DNA of 64,000 nt from Chania multitudinisentens RB-25 (GTDB lineage: Bacteria > Pseudomonadota > Gammaproteobacteria > Enterobacterales > Enterobacteriaceae), in assembly GCF_000520015.2 (NCBI RefSeq), contig NZ_CP007044.2, positions 3,100,001 through 3,164,000 of the forward strand. Direction: 5' to 3'. A program made the translations under genes and the position numbers. Under the pieces are notes generated by a model. It saw nothing but the letters and a program-made list of their open reading frames with translations. It made no database searches and had not been told where the DNA came from. Positions within the stretch are counted from its first letter, which is position 1. Every line of letters begins with the position of its first letter. Below, piece by piece: positions 9,248 to 18,045 of the stretch.

Positions 9248-9269
9248 GGGCTTAGCGTTTGCTAAGCCC
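9248..9269. terminator. Hairpin between yccU and hspQ
   Basis: GGGCTTAGC (9248-9256) and GCTAAGCCC (9261-9269) form a nine-base stem with a GTTT loop between two convergent genes. The T-run is weak on both strands, so it may act as a two-way terminator for yccU and hspQ. Confidence 0.55.
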
Positions 9270-9296
9270 CAATGCAAGTTTCTCAGGCCTTAACGC

Positions 9297-9614
9297 TTAG
9301 TTGCGCAAGCGTGGCGCTTGTAACTGATGGCGGATGGATTCGGCCAATTCATCAAGTGATGGTTGTTCCGGGTGGGCATCCTGTTCTTCACCTGCCAATT
9401 GCACTTCGGCCAGATAGGTATGAACTGGTTGACCTTCTTCATCTTCCATCACTACGTGATACCAAGGGGCAAGGCGCAGCTCATCGTTTGCTGCGATCTC
9501 GTCAGCTTTGGGCTGTTCCAAAGAATACTCGGGATCGATATCTATAACGACACCCAAATATCCCAACAGCTTATGACGAACCTGTTGTCCGATACCGAAT
9601 TTGCTGGCAATCAT
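9297..9614 (-). CDS. hspQ: Heat-shock protein HspQ
   Basis: Product of 105 residues. HspQ (YccV) is a small hemimethylated-DNA-binding-domain protein that in E. coli promotes DnaA degradation and acts as a specificity factor for Lon. The pattern KFGIGQQVRHKLLGYLGVVIDIDPEYSLEQP at the N-terminus and APWYHVVMEDEEGQPVHTYL in the middle identify it. It is convergent with yccU and sits in the normal place. Confidence 0.95.
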   Translation of the reverse strand: MIASKFGIGQQVRHKLLGYLGVVIDIDPEYSLEQPKADEIAANDELRLAPWYHVVMEDEEGQPVHTYLAEVQLAGEEQDAHPEQPSLDELAESIRHQLQAPRLRN

Positions 9615-10039
9615 GATGACCTCCTGAGAAACAGTGCTTTACTTTCCTATATGGGGGCAAAGCAGCGTATTTCAAGTTATATCACCCGACACGAAAATCT
9701 TTTTAACCTCCCATTCTGGGTAAATCACGTAGGAGGGTAGGCGGCAGCTTGTCGGCACTGTTCTATAAATTGTATATCACGCCAGGGAATTACAACGGTA
9801 TCAGTCAACATTTTTTGGAAAAATAGATTGGCAGCGGTAAGCATAAGAGAAACGGATTAAAATATCGTCTTGGCTCAATAAATGCGGCGCTAACATATTG
9901 ATATTTTAGTAGCTGCTGGTGAAAAACGGTTGTTTTCAACATATTTTGACAACAGCATGAAGGGGATGGCCAAATTGAGCGCTTTACGTACAATAACTGC
10001 GTGGAAATTATCTGAAGATACATCGATAAGGAGCCGATC
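9615..10039. other. Intergenic stretch hspQ-acyP without a gene
   Basis: In E. coli the rRNA methyltransferase gene rlmI (yccW) lies between hspQ and acyP. Here only 425 AT-rich bases separate them, and I see no fragment of a methyltransferase in any frame. The stretch should contain the hspQ promoter at its left end and the acyP promoter and ribosome site (AAGGAG at about 10028) at its right end. Confidence 0.6.
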
Positions 10040-10318
10040 ATGACACAAGTTTGTATTGCTGCATATGTGTATGGTGTGGTGCAAGGCGTGGGGTTTCGCT
10101 ATAACACACAGCATAAAGCAACCGCATTAGGGTTGATCGGTTACGCCCGTAATCTGGACGATGGGAGCGTAGAGGTTGTCGCTTGCGGTGAGCCGCAGAG
10201 TGTTGAGCACCTGGTAGAATGGCTGAAAAGCGGTGGCCCACGTGGTGCCCGCGTTGAACGAGTGCTGGTGGAACCGCAAGGCGTGACGGATTACAAAGGA
10301 TTCAGCATCCGCTACTAG
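10040..10318 (+). CDS. acyP: Acylphosphatase
   Basis: Product of 92 residues, the normal length. Acylphosphatases hydrolyse carboxyl-phosphate bonds. The signature GVVQGVGFRYNTQHKA holds the catalytic Arg and GVGFR loop, and YARNLDDGSVEVVACG carries the catalytic Asn region. An AAGGAG ribosome site precedes the ATG. It is convergent with tusE, separated by nine bases. Confidence 0.97.
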   Translation: MTQVCIAAYVYGVVQGVGFRYNTQHKATALGLIGYARNLDDGSVEVVACGEPQSVEHLVEWLKSGGPRGARVERVLVEPQGVTDYKGFSIRY

Positions 10319-10327
10319 AAGCCGCCG

Positions 10328-10657
10328 TCAGATGCATTTGACCGGTTTTGGTAGGCCAGCAATTTTTGTCGCCTGTTTTGCTGGGCCTTTCGGGAACAAA
10401 CGATAAAGATAACGGCTGTTGCCTTTTTCTTCGCCGTATTTTTGCGCCATGGCTTTTACCAGCATACGTATCGCAGGTGAAGTATTAAATTCTTGGTAGA
10501 AATGGCGAACAAAAAGCACGACTTCCCAGTGTGCTTCAGTAAGCACGATATCTTCTTGTTCTGCCAGCAATGCCGCTAACCCTGCTTGCCAGTCGGCACT
10601 GTTTTTCAAGTAGCCCTGTGCGTCAGTTTCAATGACCTGGCCTTCAAACTCCAACAT
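10328..10657 (-). CDS. tusE: Sulfur-relay protein TusE (DsrC family)
   Basis: Product of 109 residues. TusE takes sulfur from TusBCD and passes it to MnmA for 2-thiouridine formation in tRNA. The DsrC-family pattern is seen: EIDVLTEAHWEV-like central helix (IVLTEAHWEVVLFVRHFYQEF), RMLVKAMAQKYG, and the conserved penultimate cysteine at the C-terminus (KPVKCI). Its genomic place next to acyP and yccA is the usual one. Confidence 0.96.
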   Translation of the reverse strand: MLEFEGQVIETDAQGYLKNSADWQAGLAALLAEQEDIVLTEAHWEVVLFVRHFYQEFNTSPAIRMLVKAMAQKYGEEKGNSRYLYRLFPKGPAKQATKIAGLPKPVKCI

Positions 10658-10713
10658 ATTGCCTCGGTAATGGATTATTTATAGCGGGTATCAAGTCTAG
10701 CAAATTTTTGTCT

Positions 10714-10745
10714 TGGCAAAAATAAAGCCCTGCTGACGCAGGGCT
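10714..10745 (-). terminator. Rho-independent terminator of yccA
   Basis: Read on the minus strand, AGCCCTGC and GCAGGGCT form an eight-base stem with a four-base loop, followed by TTTATTTTT. It lies 22 bases past the yccA stop codon, which is the expected place. Confidence 0.85.
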
Positions 10746-10767
10746 TGGAAGTGAGCTAAACGGTATA

Positions 10768-11427
10768 TCAGTTACTGCGAGCAAAACCCAGAATGCTTAA
10801 CAGGCTGATAAACATGTTGTATAGCGATACATACAGGCTAACGGTTGCACGGATGTAGTTTGTCTCCCCACCGTGGATGATGTTGCTGGTTTCCCACAAC
10901 ATGGCACCCGCAGAAAACAGGATGAACAGTGCGCTAATAGCCAGGTGCAGAGCAGGGATCTGTAGGAACAGATTGGCAATAACGGCGACTAACAGCACCA
11001 CGAAACCGGCCATCAACATGCCAGAAAGGAATGACATATCTTTGCGGGTTGTCAGAACATAGGCTGAACAGCAGAAAAACACCGCTGCGGTGCCACCTAG
11101 TGCCAGCATGATCAGATCGCCAGCACCTGCATTAAGGAAAGAACTCAGGATTGGGCCAAGGGCATAGCCCATAAAACCAGTGAATGCGAAAGCAGCAAGA
11201 ATACCTGCCGGGCTATTTGCCAGTTTGTGGGTCAGGAACATCAAGCCATAAAAACCGACCAACATTAATAGCAACCCAGGAGCAGGTAAGCCCAGCATGG
11301 TGCTGGCGGTTGCCGTCAATGCGGAAAAAGCCAGCGTTAGAGACAATAGAAAATAAGTGTTGCGCAGTACTTTGTGCGTACTTAACAACGAATCATGCGA
11401 GGAGGATGAGACGACAATGCGGTCCAT
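10768..11427 (-). CDS. yccA: YccA, Bax-inhibitor-1 family membrane protein
   Basis: Product of 219 residues with seven hydrophobic segments, as expected for the BI-1/UPF0005 family. In E. coli YccA is a substrate and modulator of the FtsH protease at the inner membrane. The family stretch TGFMGYALGPILSSFL and the C-terminal SLYVSLYNMFISLLSILGF are both present. It is the last core gene before serT and is transcribed away from it. Confidence 0.95.
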   Translation of the reverse strand: MDRIVVSSSSHDSLLSTHKVLRNTYFLLSLTLAFSALTATASTMLGLPAPGLLLMLVGFYGLMFLTHKLANSPAGILAAFAFTGFMGYALGPILSSFLNAGAGDLIMLALGGTAAVFFCCSAYVLTTRKDMSFLSGMLMAGFVVLLVAVIANLFLQIPALHLAISALFILFSAGAMLWETSNIIHGGETNYIRATVSLYVSLYNMFISLLSILGFARSN

Positions 11428-11615
11428 AATGATCTCTCTTATCAGGTCATCACAAAAATGATCACGATAATAAGCAGAGTAAACGTTTGATTAAAGGTTG
11501 TTTACTCATCTTTACGGTGGGTGATTACTACGGCTGTTGTAAAGGGTCAATTGATGGTTTATTCAGCATACAGTGACTGGGCGTTTGTTTTTCGTTCGAT
11601 TGAGTGATTCCTGGC

Positions 11616-11644
11616 TTTACAAGCAGATCGGCTATGTTTATAGT
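11616..11644 (+). promoter_or_regulatory. Sigma-70 promoter of serT
   Basis: TTTACA (11616-11621) and TATAGT (11639-11644) are separated by 17 bases, the optimal spacing, and the tRNA 5' end lies 12 bases past the -10 box, allowing a very short leader as is common for tRNA genes. Confidence 0.7.
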
Positions 11645-11656
11645 TCGCTCCATTAC

Positions 11657-11744
11657 GGAGGGGTGGCCGAGTGGCTGAAGGCAACGGTCTTGAAAACCGT
11701 CGACGGGCAACCGTTCCAGAGTTCGAATCTCTGCTCCTCCGCCA
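11657..11744 (+). tRNA. serT: tRNA-Ser (anticodon UGA)
   Basis: The 88-base gene starts GGAGGGGTGGCCGAGTGG, typical of class II tRNA-Ser, has the anticodon arm loop CTTGAAA with anticodon TGA (reads UCA), a long variable arm, the GTTCGAATC T-loop and an encoded CCA end. It lies next to yccA as in E. coli. Its last bases are the attachment core of the island that follows, so the intact tRNA is regenerated by the inserted DNA. Confidence 0.97.
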
Positions 11745-11745
11745 T
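11731..11745 (+). other. Attachment site copy at the 3' end of serT (left)
   Basis: CTGCTCCTCCGCCAT at the tRNA 3' end is repeated exactly at 58347-58361. The flanking bases differ on both sides, so the repeat is 15 bases long. The tRNA 3' end is the standard target of tyrosine integrases. Confidence 0.88.
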
Positions 11746-11829
11746 TCATTCTTAAAGACTGTTTTATAACGGTTTTTATCTTGAAATCCTCTGTTGTTAC
11801 ACACAGGTGTAACACAGGGGATTTTTCGT

Positions 11830-12990
11830 ATGTGTACTCATCTGACAAAACGCGGCTCACACTACTACTTCCGTCGTCGCATTCCTTTAGCGTTAATCCC
11901 CCATTTCCAACGTGCCGAAATCGTCAAGGCTCTAGGTACGTCTAATCGCTCCGAAGCAGAAAGGTTGGCCTGGTTGGAAGGTTGCCGCTGGGACAACGAA
12001 TTTGCTTGTCTGCAAGGTGAGGCTATCCAGGCCACGGGGCCAAAACTCACAGATCTCTACCAGCAGTGGCTATCCAGCGGTGAAAAAGCCCCGAAAACAC
12101 GTAACCTTTACCTGAGGGCACTGGAGTGATTCGCCGCTATCGTTGGCAAAGAGCATGTATCCGTCATCGGTAGAACGGAATGCAGGGCTTTCAGGGACGC
12201 TCTGAAGGAGCAGGATTTAAGTATCGGAACGGTAAACAGCTACTTGGCCTCGTTGAGCAGCCTGTTTACCTTGGCGATTGATAATGACCTGCTGGAACGT
12301 AACTCGGTAGAGGGACTCAGCCTGAAAGAAGATAAGAGGGCCAAAGAGAAGCAGCTACCGTTTGACGAGGCGTCACTCAAAAAAGTCTTCACCTCCCCGG
12401 TGTTCAACGGCGATAGACCGAAGGCAGGGGCTGGAGAGGCATCCTACAGGCTGCCACTGTTAGCACTCTATACCGGTGCCCGTTTGGAAGAGATCGGCCA
12501 GCTACACCCGTCTGACGTTCATCAGGAGAGCTATCAGGGTGGAACTGCTTGGGTGATAGAAATAAATGACCGGCAGGAGGGGCAGCATCTCAAGAATGCA
12601 GGTAGCCGCCGCCGGATACCGTTACATCCAGAACTGATCAAGCTCGGTTTCATCGATTTTGCCAATAAGCAGAAGGGTGATCGTATCTTCTACCAGCTAA
12701 AAGCTGACGTATTCGGCACCCTGACAGGTAACTGGTCAAAGTGGTTTGGTCGCTACCTTCGTAATGTCTGTGGCGTTACCGATAAACGGATGGTGTTCCA
12801 TTCGTTCCGTCACACGTTCAAGGACATGTGCCGATTGGCCGGTATCGATGAGGCTGTACATGATTCCCTTATCGGCCATTCTTCAAGCTCTGTTTCTCGT
12901 AACTACGGTGGTTTAAATTACCCGCTGGGGCCGCTTGTTGAGGCGGTGGAACGTTTGAATTTTTCTGGAATGGGCTTTTATGGACGATGA
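11830..12990 (+). pseudogene. Tyrosine integrase interrupted by one in-frame TGA
   Basis: Start ATG at 11830, 85 bases past the tRNA, with AGGGGA upstream. The product opens MCTHLTKRGSHYYFRRRIP, the N-terminal DUF6538-type arm-binding domain, and the C-terminal half carries the recombinase box: ALYTGARLEEIGQL (first Arg), VFHSFRHTFKDMCRLAG (His-X-X-Arg) and IGHSSSSVSRNYGG (His and the nucleophile Tyr). A single TGA at 12127-12129 splits the gene; the frame is otherwise the same on both sides, and a further fragment could start at TTG 12244. With the stop read through, the protein would be about 386 residues, the normal length. It is either a recent pseudogene or a sequencing error at one base. 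Confidence 0.88.
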
Positions 12991-13146
12991 AGACTATATA
13001 CATGATTTAGTATGGGATAGAGAAGAATTGTATAAAGAAAGTTTAGAAGATGAGTTTTTCTATTACCTAAATCAGATAGAGAATAAAAGTAAGCGTCCGG
13101 CGAACTCGCGTTGTGTTATTAAAGTAGTGTAATAAACTGGTGGATA

Positions 13147-14679
13147 TTAGCTGAAGCTGTTTTCGGCGTAGGGTAATAGCTCGCTGAGCCTATTGCTGGG
13201 CCAAGTCGGCAAGCGGGTCAGCACATCGCGCAACCAGACGTAAGGGTCGTGACCGTTGAGTTTGGCGGTTTCCAGCAGACTCAGGATAGCCGCCATCCGT
13301 TGCCCAGCACGCAACGACCCGGCAAAGAGCCAGTTTTTGCGGCCTATGGCCACCGGACGGAGGCAGTTTTCAGTGCGATTATTGTCGATGGGTACGCGGC
13401 CATCGTCCAGGTAACACAGCAACGCAGGCCAACGTTTCAGGGTATAGTCCAGCGCCTTGCGCAGCCCGGAGTTGGGTGCCGAGTGTGTCTGTTGCAACAA
13501 CAGCCATTGATGGAAGGTCTCCAGCCGGGGTTTGGCGTATCGCCGTCGCCATTGGCGTTTCTTATACGCCGACCGAGGTTTGATTTTACGCTCAAGCTTA
13601 TAAAGCTCACGGATTGTATCCAGCGCAACCTTGGCCACCGGGCTTTTGTTGGCAGTAAACAGTTCGAAGAACTTGCGCCGGGCGTGCGCCCAACATCCAG
13701 CCTCAAGTGCCTGGCCGCTGTCGAACAACGCCTGGTAACCGGCATAACCGTCCACCACCAGGGTACCGCGCCAACCCTCAAGCACATCGCGGGCATACTG
13801 ACCACTGCGCCCCGGCTGGCAATCATAAAGCACTATCGACCGGTCAGCCCCCAGCGCGGTGATATAAGCCCACAGATAACCGCGTTGGGTTTTGCCCTTG
13901 CCGGGGTCGAGGATGGAGAGCGGGGTTTCGTCGGCCTGCAGGACCGGGTGTTGCAACAGGTCCTGATGCAGCGCCTGGGCCAACGGTTTCAGGGCAGCAC
14001 CCACGGCACCGAACCAACCCGCCAAGGTACTGCGAGGCAGGTCGACACCGCTACGTTGATATATCACTTGCTGACGGTAGAGCGGCAGGTGGTCAAGACT
14101 TTTGGCACACACCACCTGCGCCAGCAGACCCGGACCGGGCAGACCTTTTTCAATCAGCTGTGCCGGTAGCGGCTCGCTGACGACTGTTTCACAGTGTGCA
14201 CAACTGAACTGCGGGCGGACATGGCGATGCACGATGAAGCGAGCCGGAACATATTCCAGCCGTTCGCTGATTTCATCACGAATGAAGCGCAGGGGGTAAC
14301 CACAGTCTGGGCAGCTATCAGACGCCGGCGCCAGACGAACCTCTTCCCGGGGCAGTTCACGCGGCAGAGGTTGGCGCTTGGGTACCTGCGGTTTGGGTGT
14401 TTTCGGCTCGGGTAACAGAGTCGCCAGTTGCTGCTCGATATCGGCGGCATCGGCCTCGATATCTTCGTCGAACAACCCGCGCTGTTCGCCCTGGAAGGCT
14501 TCGCTTTTACGCCCGAAGCGCCACTGACGGGCGTTTTTCAGTGCGTCTTCCAGTTGCTGGATATAGCACGTTTGTGTCTGGTTTCGCTGCGTCTGCTGTT
14601 CAAGGTCTGCGAGTAATTTCAACGCCAGAGTGCGCAGTTCGTCGGGGTCTTTTGAGGTCAGCAAGGCATCGATATTCAT
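13147..14679 (-). CDS. tnpC: IS66 transposase TnpC
   Basis: Product of 510 residues. It has the N-terminal leucine-zipper-like helix region (LLADLEQQTQRNQTQTCYIQQ), the zinc-binding domain SCPDCGYPL and FSCAHCETVV, and the DDE catalytic domain: LQADETPL (first Asp), LVVDGYAGYQ (second Asp), and DGRVPIDNNRTENCLRP (Glu). A conserved IS66 C-terminal domain follows. It is the last gene of the IS66 set and appears intact. Confidence 0.95.
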   Translation of the reverse strand: MNIDALLTSKDPDELRTLALKLLADLEQQTQRNQTQTCYIQQLEDALKNARQWRFGRKSEAFQGEQRGLFDEDIEADAADIEQQLATLLPEPKTPKPQVPKRQPLPRELPREEVRLAPASDSCPDCGYPLRFIRDEISERLEYVPARFIVHRHVRPQFSCAHCETVVSEPLPAQLIEKGLPGPGLLAQVVCAKSLDHLPLYRQQVIYQRSGVDLPRSTLAGWFGAVGAALKPLAQALHQDLLQHPVLQADETPLSILDPGKGKTQRGYLWAYITALGADRSIVLYDCQPGRSGQYARDVLEGWRGTLVVDGYAGYQALFDSGQALEAGCWAHARRKFFELFTANKSPVAKVALDTIRELYKLERKIKPRSAYKKRQWRRRYAKPRLETFHQWLLLQQTHSAPNSGLRKALDYTLKRWPALLCYLDDGRVPIDNNRTENCLRPVAIGRKNWLFAGSLRAGQRMAAILSLLETAKLNGHDPYVWLRDVLTRLPTWPSNRLSELLPYAENSFS

Positions 14680-14745
14680 GCGAACACTTTATCAACATGG
14701 CACCATATTGTCATTGATAATCAATGTATTAATCACTATTTTTCG

Positions 14746-15081
14746 TTATTTCCAGCCGGTTAAATCCAGACCATCCACCCGCTGCCAGTCAATGCCTTTC
14801 ATCAACCAGTCGACCTGCTCGGGTGACAGCAGCCAGGCGACATCACCTTGTCGGGGCCAGACAAAATGGCCTTGATGAAGACGACGCAGACACAGCCAGA
14901 CGCCGTGCTTGTCCCAGCGCAGGACTTTGATGCGCGAGCGTGCCTTGTTGCAAAAGACAAAAGCAGCTTCCCCTTGCCAGGGTTGGTGCAGGTGGTCGGT
15001 AATGTATTGCGTCAGGGTATCAATGCCCCGGCGCATATCGACGGGCTCCCGTGCCAGCCAGATGTGGTGCGGTGTTAACAT
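14746..15081 (-). CDS. tnpB: IS66 accessory protein TnpB
   Basis: Product of 111 residues starting MLTPHHIWLAREPVDMRRGI, with the family stretch AAFVFCNKARSRIKVLRWD and GVWLCLRRLHQGHFVWP. TnpB (Orf2) is needed for transposition of IS66 elements, though its molecular role is unclear. The start overlaps the tnpA stop codon in an ATGTTAA arrangement, pointing to translational coupling. A longer in-frame start at 15126 is unlikely. Confidence 0.93.
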   Translation of the reverse strand: MLTPHHIWLAREPVDMRRGIDTLTQYITDHLHQPWQGEAAFVFCNKARSRIKVLRWDKHGVWLCLRRLHQGHFVWPRQGDVAWLLSPEQVDWLMKGIDWQRVDGLDLTGWK

Positions 15082-15377
15082 AGGGACAGGGCCTGCATCA
15101 CCGCCCGCAATTGCGTCGGAAGACACCTGACCGAACAGCCATTGGGGAGGTTGAGCGTTACCGTGTCAGCATCATTATTCCCGGGCATCACTCGGTGCGC
15201 AGGAATAAAGGCAGCGGGAACGCTCACGGTAGCGTCATCACGATGATGCTTTAGCCAGTAATAAAAGGTGGCTGGGTTCAGGTCATGCTGTCGGCAATAG
15301 TGTTTTTTAGACAATCCGCTCTGTTGCCAGGTGTCGAGATGTTGTTGCCGTTCACTGTGAGAATACCGTTTTGCCAT
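15075..15377 (-). CDS. tnpA: IS66 accessory protein TnpA
   Basis: Product of 100 residues with a helix-turn-helix: RYSHSERQQHLDTWQQSGLS followed by KKHYCRQHDLNPATFYYWLK. This is the IS66 Orf1/TnpA pattern, thought to bind DNA. The ATG at 15377 is preceded by a GGAGGGG ribosome site; the frame extends to 15440 but without support. Confidence 0.92.
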   Translation of the reverse strand: MAKRYSHSERQQHLDTWQQSGLSKKHYCRQHDLNPATFYYWLKHHRDDATVSVPAAFIPAHRVMPGNNDADTVTLNLPNGCSVRCLPTQLRAVMQALSLC

Positions 15378-15926
15378 ATTTCCCCTCCGATTCGTTGTCT
15401 TGAATGAAGGCAGCATGTGGCAACAGAGTTTTGCTAGCAATATGAGATCACCGGACGCTTACGAATAAAACAGAGAGTATTCTAGATAATGAGCTTTTTT
15501 CTGTAAAAATTATAGATGGAGGGGTTGTGTACAAAAATATCAGTGAGATTGAAGCGGAAGAAACCATGAGAGAGATAATTCGTGGTGGCAAAATCCCGAA
15601 AGAATCGGCTGAAAATATTATTAAGGTTATAGTGAATTATTTAGACAATGACTGGGAAATGCCGAAGGAAATGAGGGAGTACTTGTCTAGTCGATTTAAA
15701 AAAGCAGTAAAGGAGGATGGGGAAAATTTACAATCATTATTTCATCTGAGAGTGAGCCCTAAAGATGAAGAGAAAGATAAACTTAAGGATATGGTTGCAG
15801 ATTATATAGCTTTTAGATATCTGTTAAAGAGTAAGTTGAAGACAGATGTCAACAAATCTTACTGTAAATTGTAGTGGTCAAGAACCTGTCCGAGCCTGTC
15901 CGTAATTCTGTGTAACTGCCCGCCTA

Positions 15927-16803
15927 TTAAAGATGATCGTTTAGACGGTCACCGAGCTCGATAATAAAACGACTCATCGCCAACCGCCAGTTCTGGATCG
16001 GCATAGTCCATTTTTTCGATGCCGCCTCGATCGCCAGATAAATCACTTTTCTCACCGAGTCGTCTGTCGGGAACACTTTACGTTTCTTAATCGCCTGCCG
16101 GATAACGCTGTTTAGCGATTCGATGGCGTTGGTCGTGTATATGGCCTTGCGGATATCTGCTGGATAACCAAAGAACGTGTTGAGATTTTCCCAGTGTGTA
16201 CGCCAGCCTTTGCTGATTTGCGGGTATTTTTCATCCCAGACGCCTGCGAACTTGTCCAATGCCATCAGGGCCGCTTCCTCTGTCGGGGCTTGGTACACCG
16301 TTTTCAACCCGCTGGTGACTGCTTTGTAGTCTTTCCACGACACGTATTTCAGGTTGTTACGTACCATGTGGATAACACACAGCTGGATGTGCGTTTGTGG
16401 ATAGACGCTGTTTATCGCATCGGGGAAGCCTTTCAGGCCATCTACGCAGGCAATCAGGATGTCTTGAAGACCCCGATTTTTCAGTTCAGTTAACACGCCC
16501 AACCAGAATTTGGCCCCTTCATTTTCTGCCAGCCACATGCCCAGAAGTTCTTTCTGCCCCTCGGTGTTGATGCCCAAGGCAAGGAACACGGCTTTGTTGA
16601 TGACGCTACCATTTTGACGCACCTTCACCACAATAAAATCAAAATAAACAATGGGATACAGTGAGTCCAGTGGCCGATTTTGCCACTCAGTGACCAGCTC
16701 TTTAACGGCATCGGTGACTTTGGATATCAGCGTGGGTGACACGTCGGCATCGTACATTTCTTTGAACGTGGCAACGATTTCTCTCGTGGTCATCCCTTTG
16801 GCT
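15927..16803 (-). pseudogene. Truncated IS256-family transposase
   Basis: About 290 residues of an IS256-type (Mutator) transposase, which is normally about 400. The DDE core is seen: YPIVYFDFIVVKVR (first Asp), DILIACVDGLKGFPDAI (second Asp) and AIYTTNAIESLNSVIR (Glu), with CVIHMVRNNLKYVSWKDYK in between. The first hundred or so residues are missing, cut at about base 16804. The fragment is bracketed by an 11-base direct repeat GTAGTGGTCAA (15871-15881 and 16804-16814), which suggests it was cut into by, or recombined with, another element. It is not expected to be active. Confidence 0.88.
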
Positions 16804-16814
16804 GTAGTGGTCAA

Positions 16815-17364
16815 CTAATTTTGTCACAGGGCAACCGATGGCGGATACTGAAATAGCCCTTTAGCTTTCTGCTACTGTTGGTCGGCAACGTTTGCAGCAG
16901 TAGGGAAGGACGGCTTGGCTAAGCCCTGAAGTTTCGGTACAGGATGAACGCCACGCGCTGGGTTGTTCATTCCTGATAATGGAGCCTCAGTGGATGCTTT
17001 GACCCCCTGGCTGTTAAAGTCTGTCACAATGTTGCCAGAAACAAGGGCACTCCGATCTCGCTTGGCGCTAAAACTTCACTGGATCCCATAAAACTGCTTT
17101 GGGTGCTAACCTACTTTTCTAAGTAATTTTTCTTATGATTTTGAGTGAGATTCACCACTAATTCGTGATTATAACCGTTTATATTGCATTTCAACCTTTG
17201 GTCGCGTTGTTGAGTTATCCGTTATCCAGCCCGGTAAGTTGTTACTACTCCTTATTATTATAACTGCTACTACCTACAACCATAGTGTTCAAACGCTGGT
17301 GCATTTTGTCCATGGGCGTCAATCACCGGGTTTCAAGCTGAGCGAGATATAGGGTAAACAGGAA
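16815..17364. other. Non-coding stretch with IS debris and the cluster promoter region
   Basis: No open frame is convincing. The first 280 bases look like the decayed end of a transposable element (they continue directly from the GTAGTGGTCAA repeat), but I could not name it. The last 250 bases are AT-rich and should hold the promoter of the export-biosynthesis unit. Within it ACCGTTTAT (17174-17182) fits the LytTR half-site consensus and ATCCGTTAT (17217-17225) recurs upstream of the divergent barrel operon. An AGGAA ribosome site precedes the ATG at 17365. Confidence 0.45.
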
Positions 17365-18033
17365 ATGATTCGTTTTGAGAATATAACTAAGACATACCAG
17401 CAAGGTGCCAATATAACTTGTGCGTTGCAAAACGTCAGCGCGACGATTGATAGCGGCTCGGTAGTGGCATTGTGTGGCCCTTCAGGGAGTGGGAAAAGCA
17501 CACTGTTAAATATTTGTGGGCTATTAGACACGGGTTATCAAGGTGCAGTATTTATTCAGGGGCAGGAAATAGCTAAACGGAGCTCAGTAACCACCCAGGT
17601 ACGTCGCGACAAACTGGGATTTATCTTTCAGCACTATAACCTCATTCCTGTGATGACGGCTTACGAAAACGTTGAATATCCGCTGTTGCTGAACAATGTG
17701 CCAGCTAAAGAACGGCGTAGTGTAACGCTGGCGATACTAGAGGCGGTTGGTCTGGGTGAACAGATCCATAAACGCCCCACGCAATTATCGGGCGGGCAGC
17801 AACAACGCGTTGCTGTTGCCCGCGCGCTGGTAAAAAAGCCCCAATTGGTGATTGCGGATGAACCCACCGCCAATCTGGATACTCAGAATGCCAATCTGGT
17901 GATTGATTTAATGAGGGAGTTGGGGCATCAGAGCCAAACGACCTTTTTGATTGCTACCCATGATGAACGAATGACCCGGCGTTGTGACCGTATCATTCGC
18001 CTGCAGGATGGCAGCCTGTTAGCAGAACAATAA
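17365..18033 (+). CDS. ABC exporter ATPase, LolD/MacB type
   Basis: Product of 222 residues made of one nucleotide-binding domain. Walker A is CGPSGSGKSTLLNICGLLD (about residue 38), the signature is LSGGQQQRVAVARALVKKP, and Walker B is LVIADEPTANLDTQN. The close order of these motifs and the short length are those of the LolD/MacB-FtsE group, which power extraction of lipids or lipoproteins or drive mechanotransmission rather than bulk import. It is followed 12 bases later by an FtsX-type permease, the usual partner. It is the first gene of the biosynthetic transcription unit, so it probably powers release of the cluster's product from the inner membrane. Confidence 0.93.
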   Translation: MIRFENITKTYQQGANITCALQNVSATIDSGSVVALCGPSGSGKSTLLNICGLLDTGYQGAVFIQGQEIAKRSSVTTQVRRDKLGFIFQHYNLIPVMTAYENVEYPLLLNNVPAKERRSVTLAILEAVGLGEQIHKRPTQLSGGQQQRVAVARALVKKPQLVIADEPTANLDTQNANLVIDLMRELGHQSQTTFLIATHDERMTRRCDRIIRLQDGSLLAEQ

Positions 18034-18045
18034 GGGATTGAGGTT

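Larger units (their letters stand above)
13089..15462 (-). mobile_element. IS66-family insertion sequence, complete
   Basis: The 2374-bp element begins GTAAGCGTCCGG and ends with the inverse CCGGACGCTTAC. It is flanked by a perfect 8-bp direct repeat GAATAAAA (13081-13088 and 15463-15470), the duplication length known for IS66. It carries the standard tnpA-tnpB-tnpC set on the minus strand. The perfect duplication and open genes suggest a recent insertion. Confidence 0.95.
12980..15874 (+). pseudogene. Small hypothetical gene split by the IS66 element
   Basis: An ATG at 12980 overlaps the end of the integrase frame and reads MDDEDYIHDLVWDREELYKE up to the IS at 13089. Removing the IS and one copy of the 8-bp duplication joins this to the frame that ends at 15874, giving one open frame of 513 bases and a 170-residue acidic protein with no stop. 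The C-terminal part contains EIIRGGKIPKESAENIIKVI. I do not recognise a family. Its overlap with the integrase suggests it was co-transcribed with it; small genes in this place are common behind serT/tRNA-type integrases. A frame from GTG 15527 could still make a 115-residue C-terminal piece. Confidence 0.75.

Noticed and set aside
13249..14169. 306-codon open frame opposite TnpC
   Set aside because: It is the antisense shadow of tnpC with low-complexity composition and no start signal.
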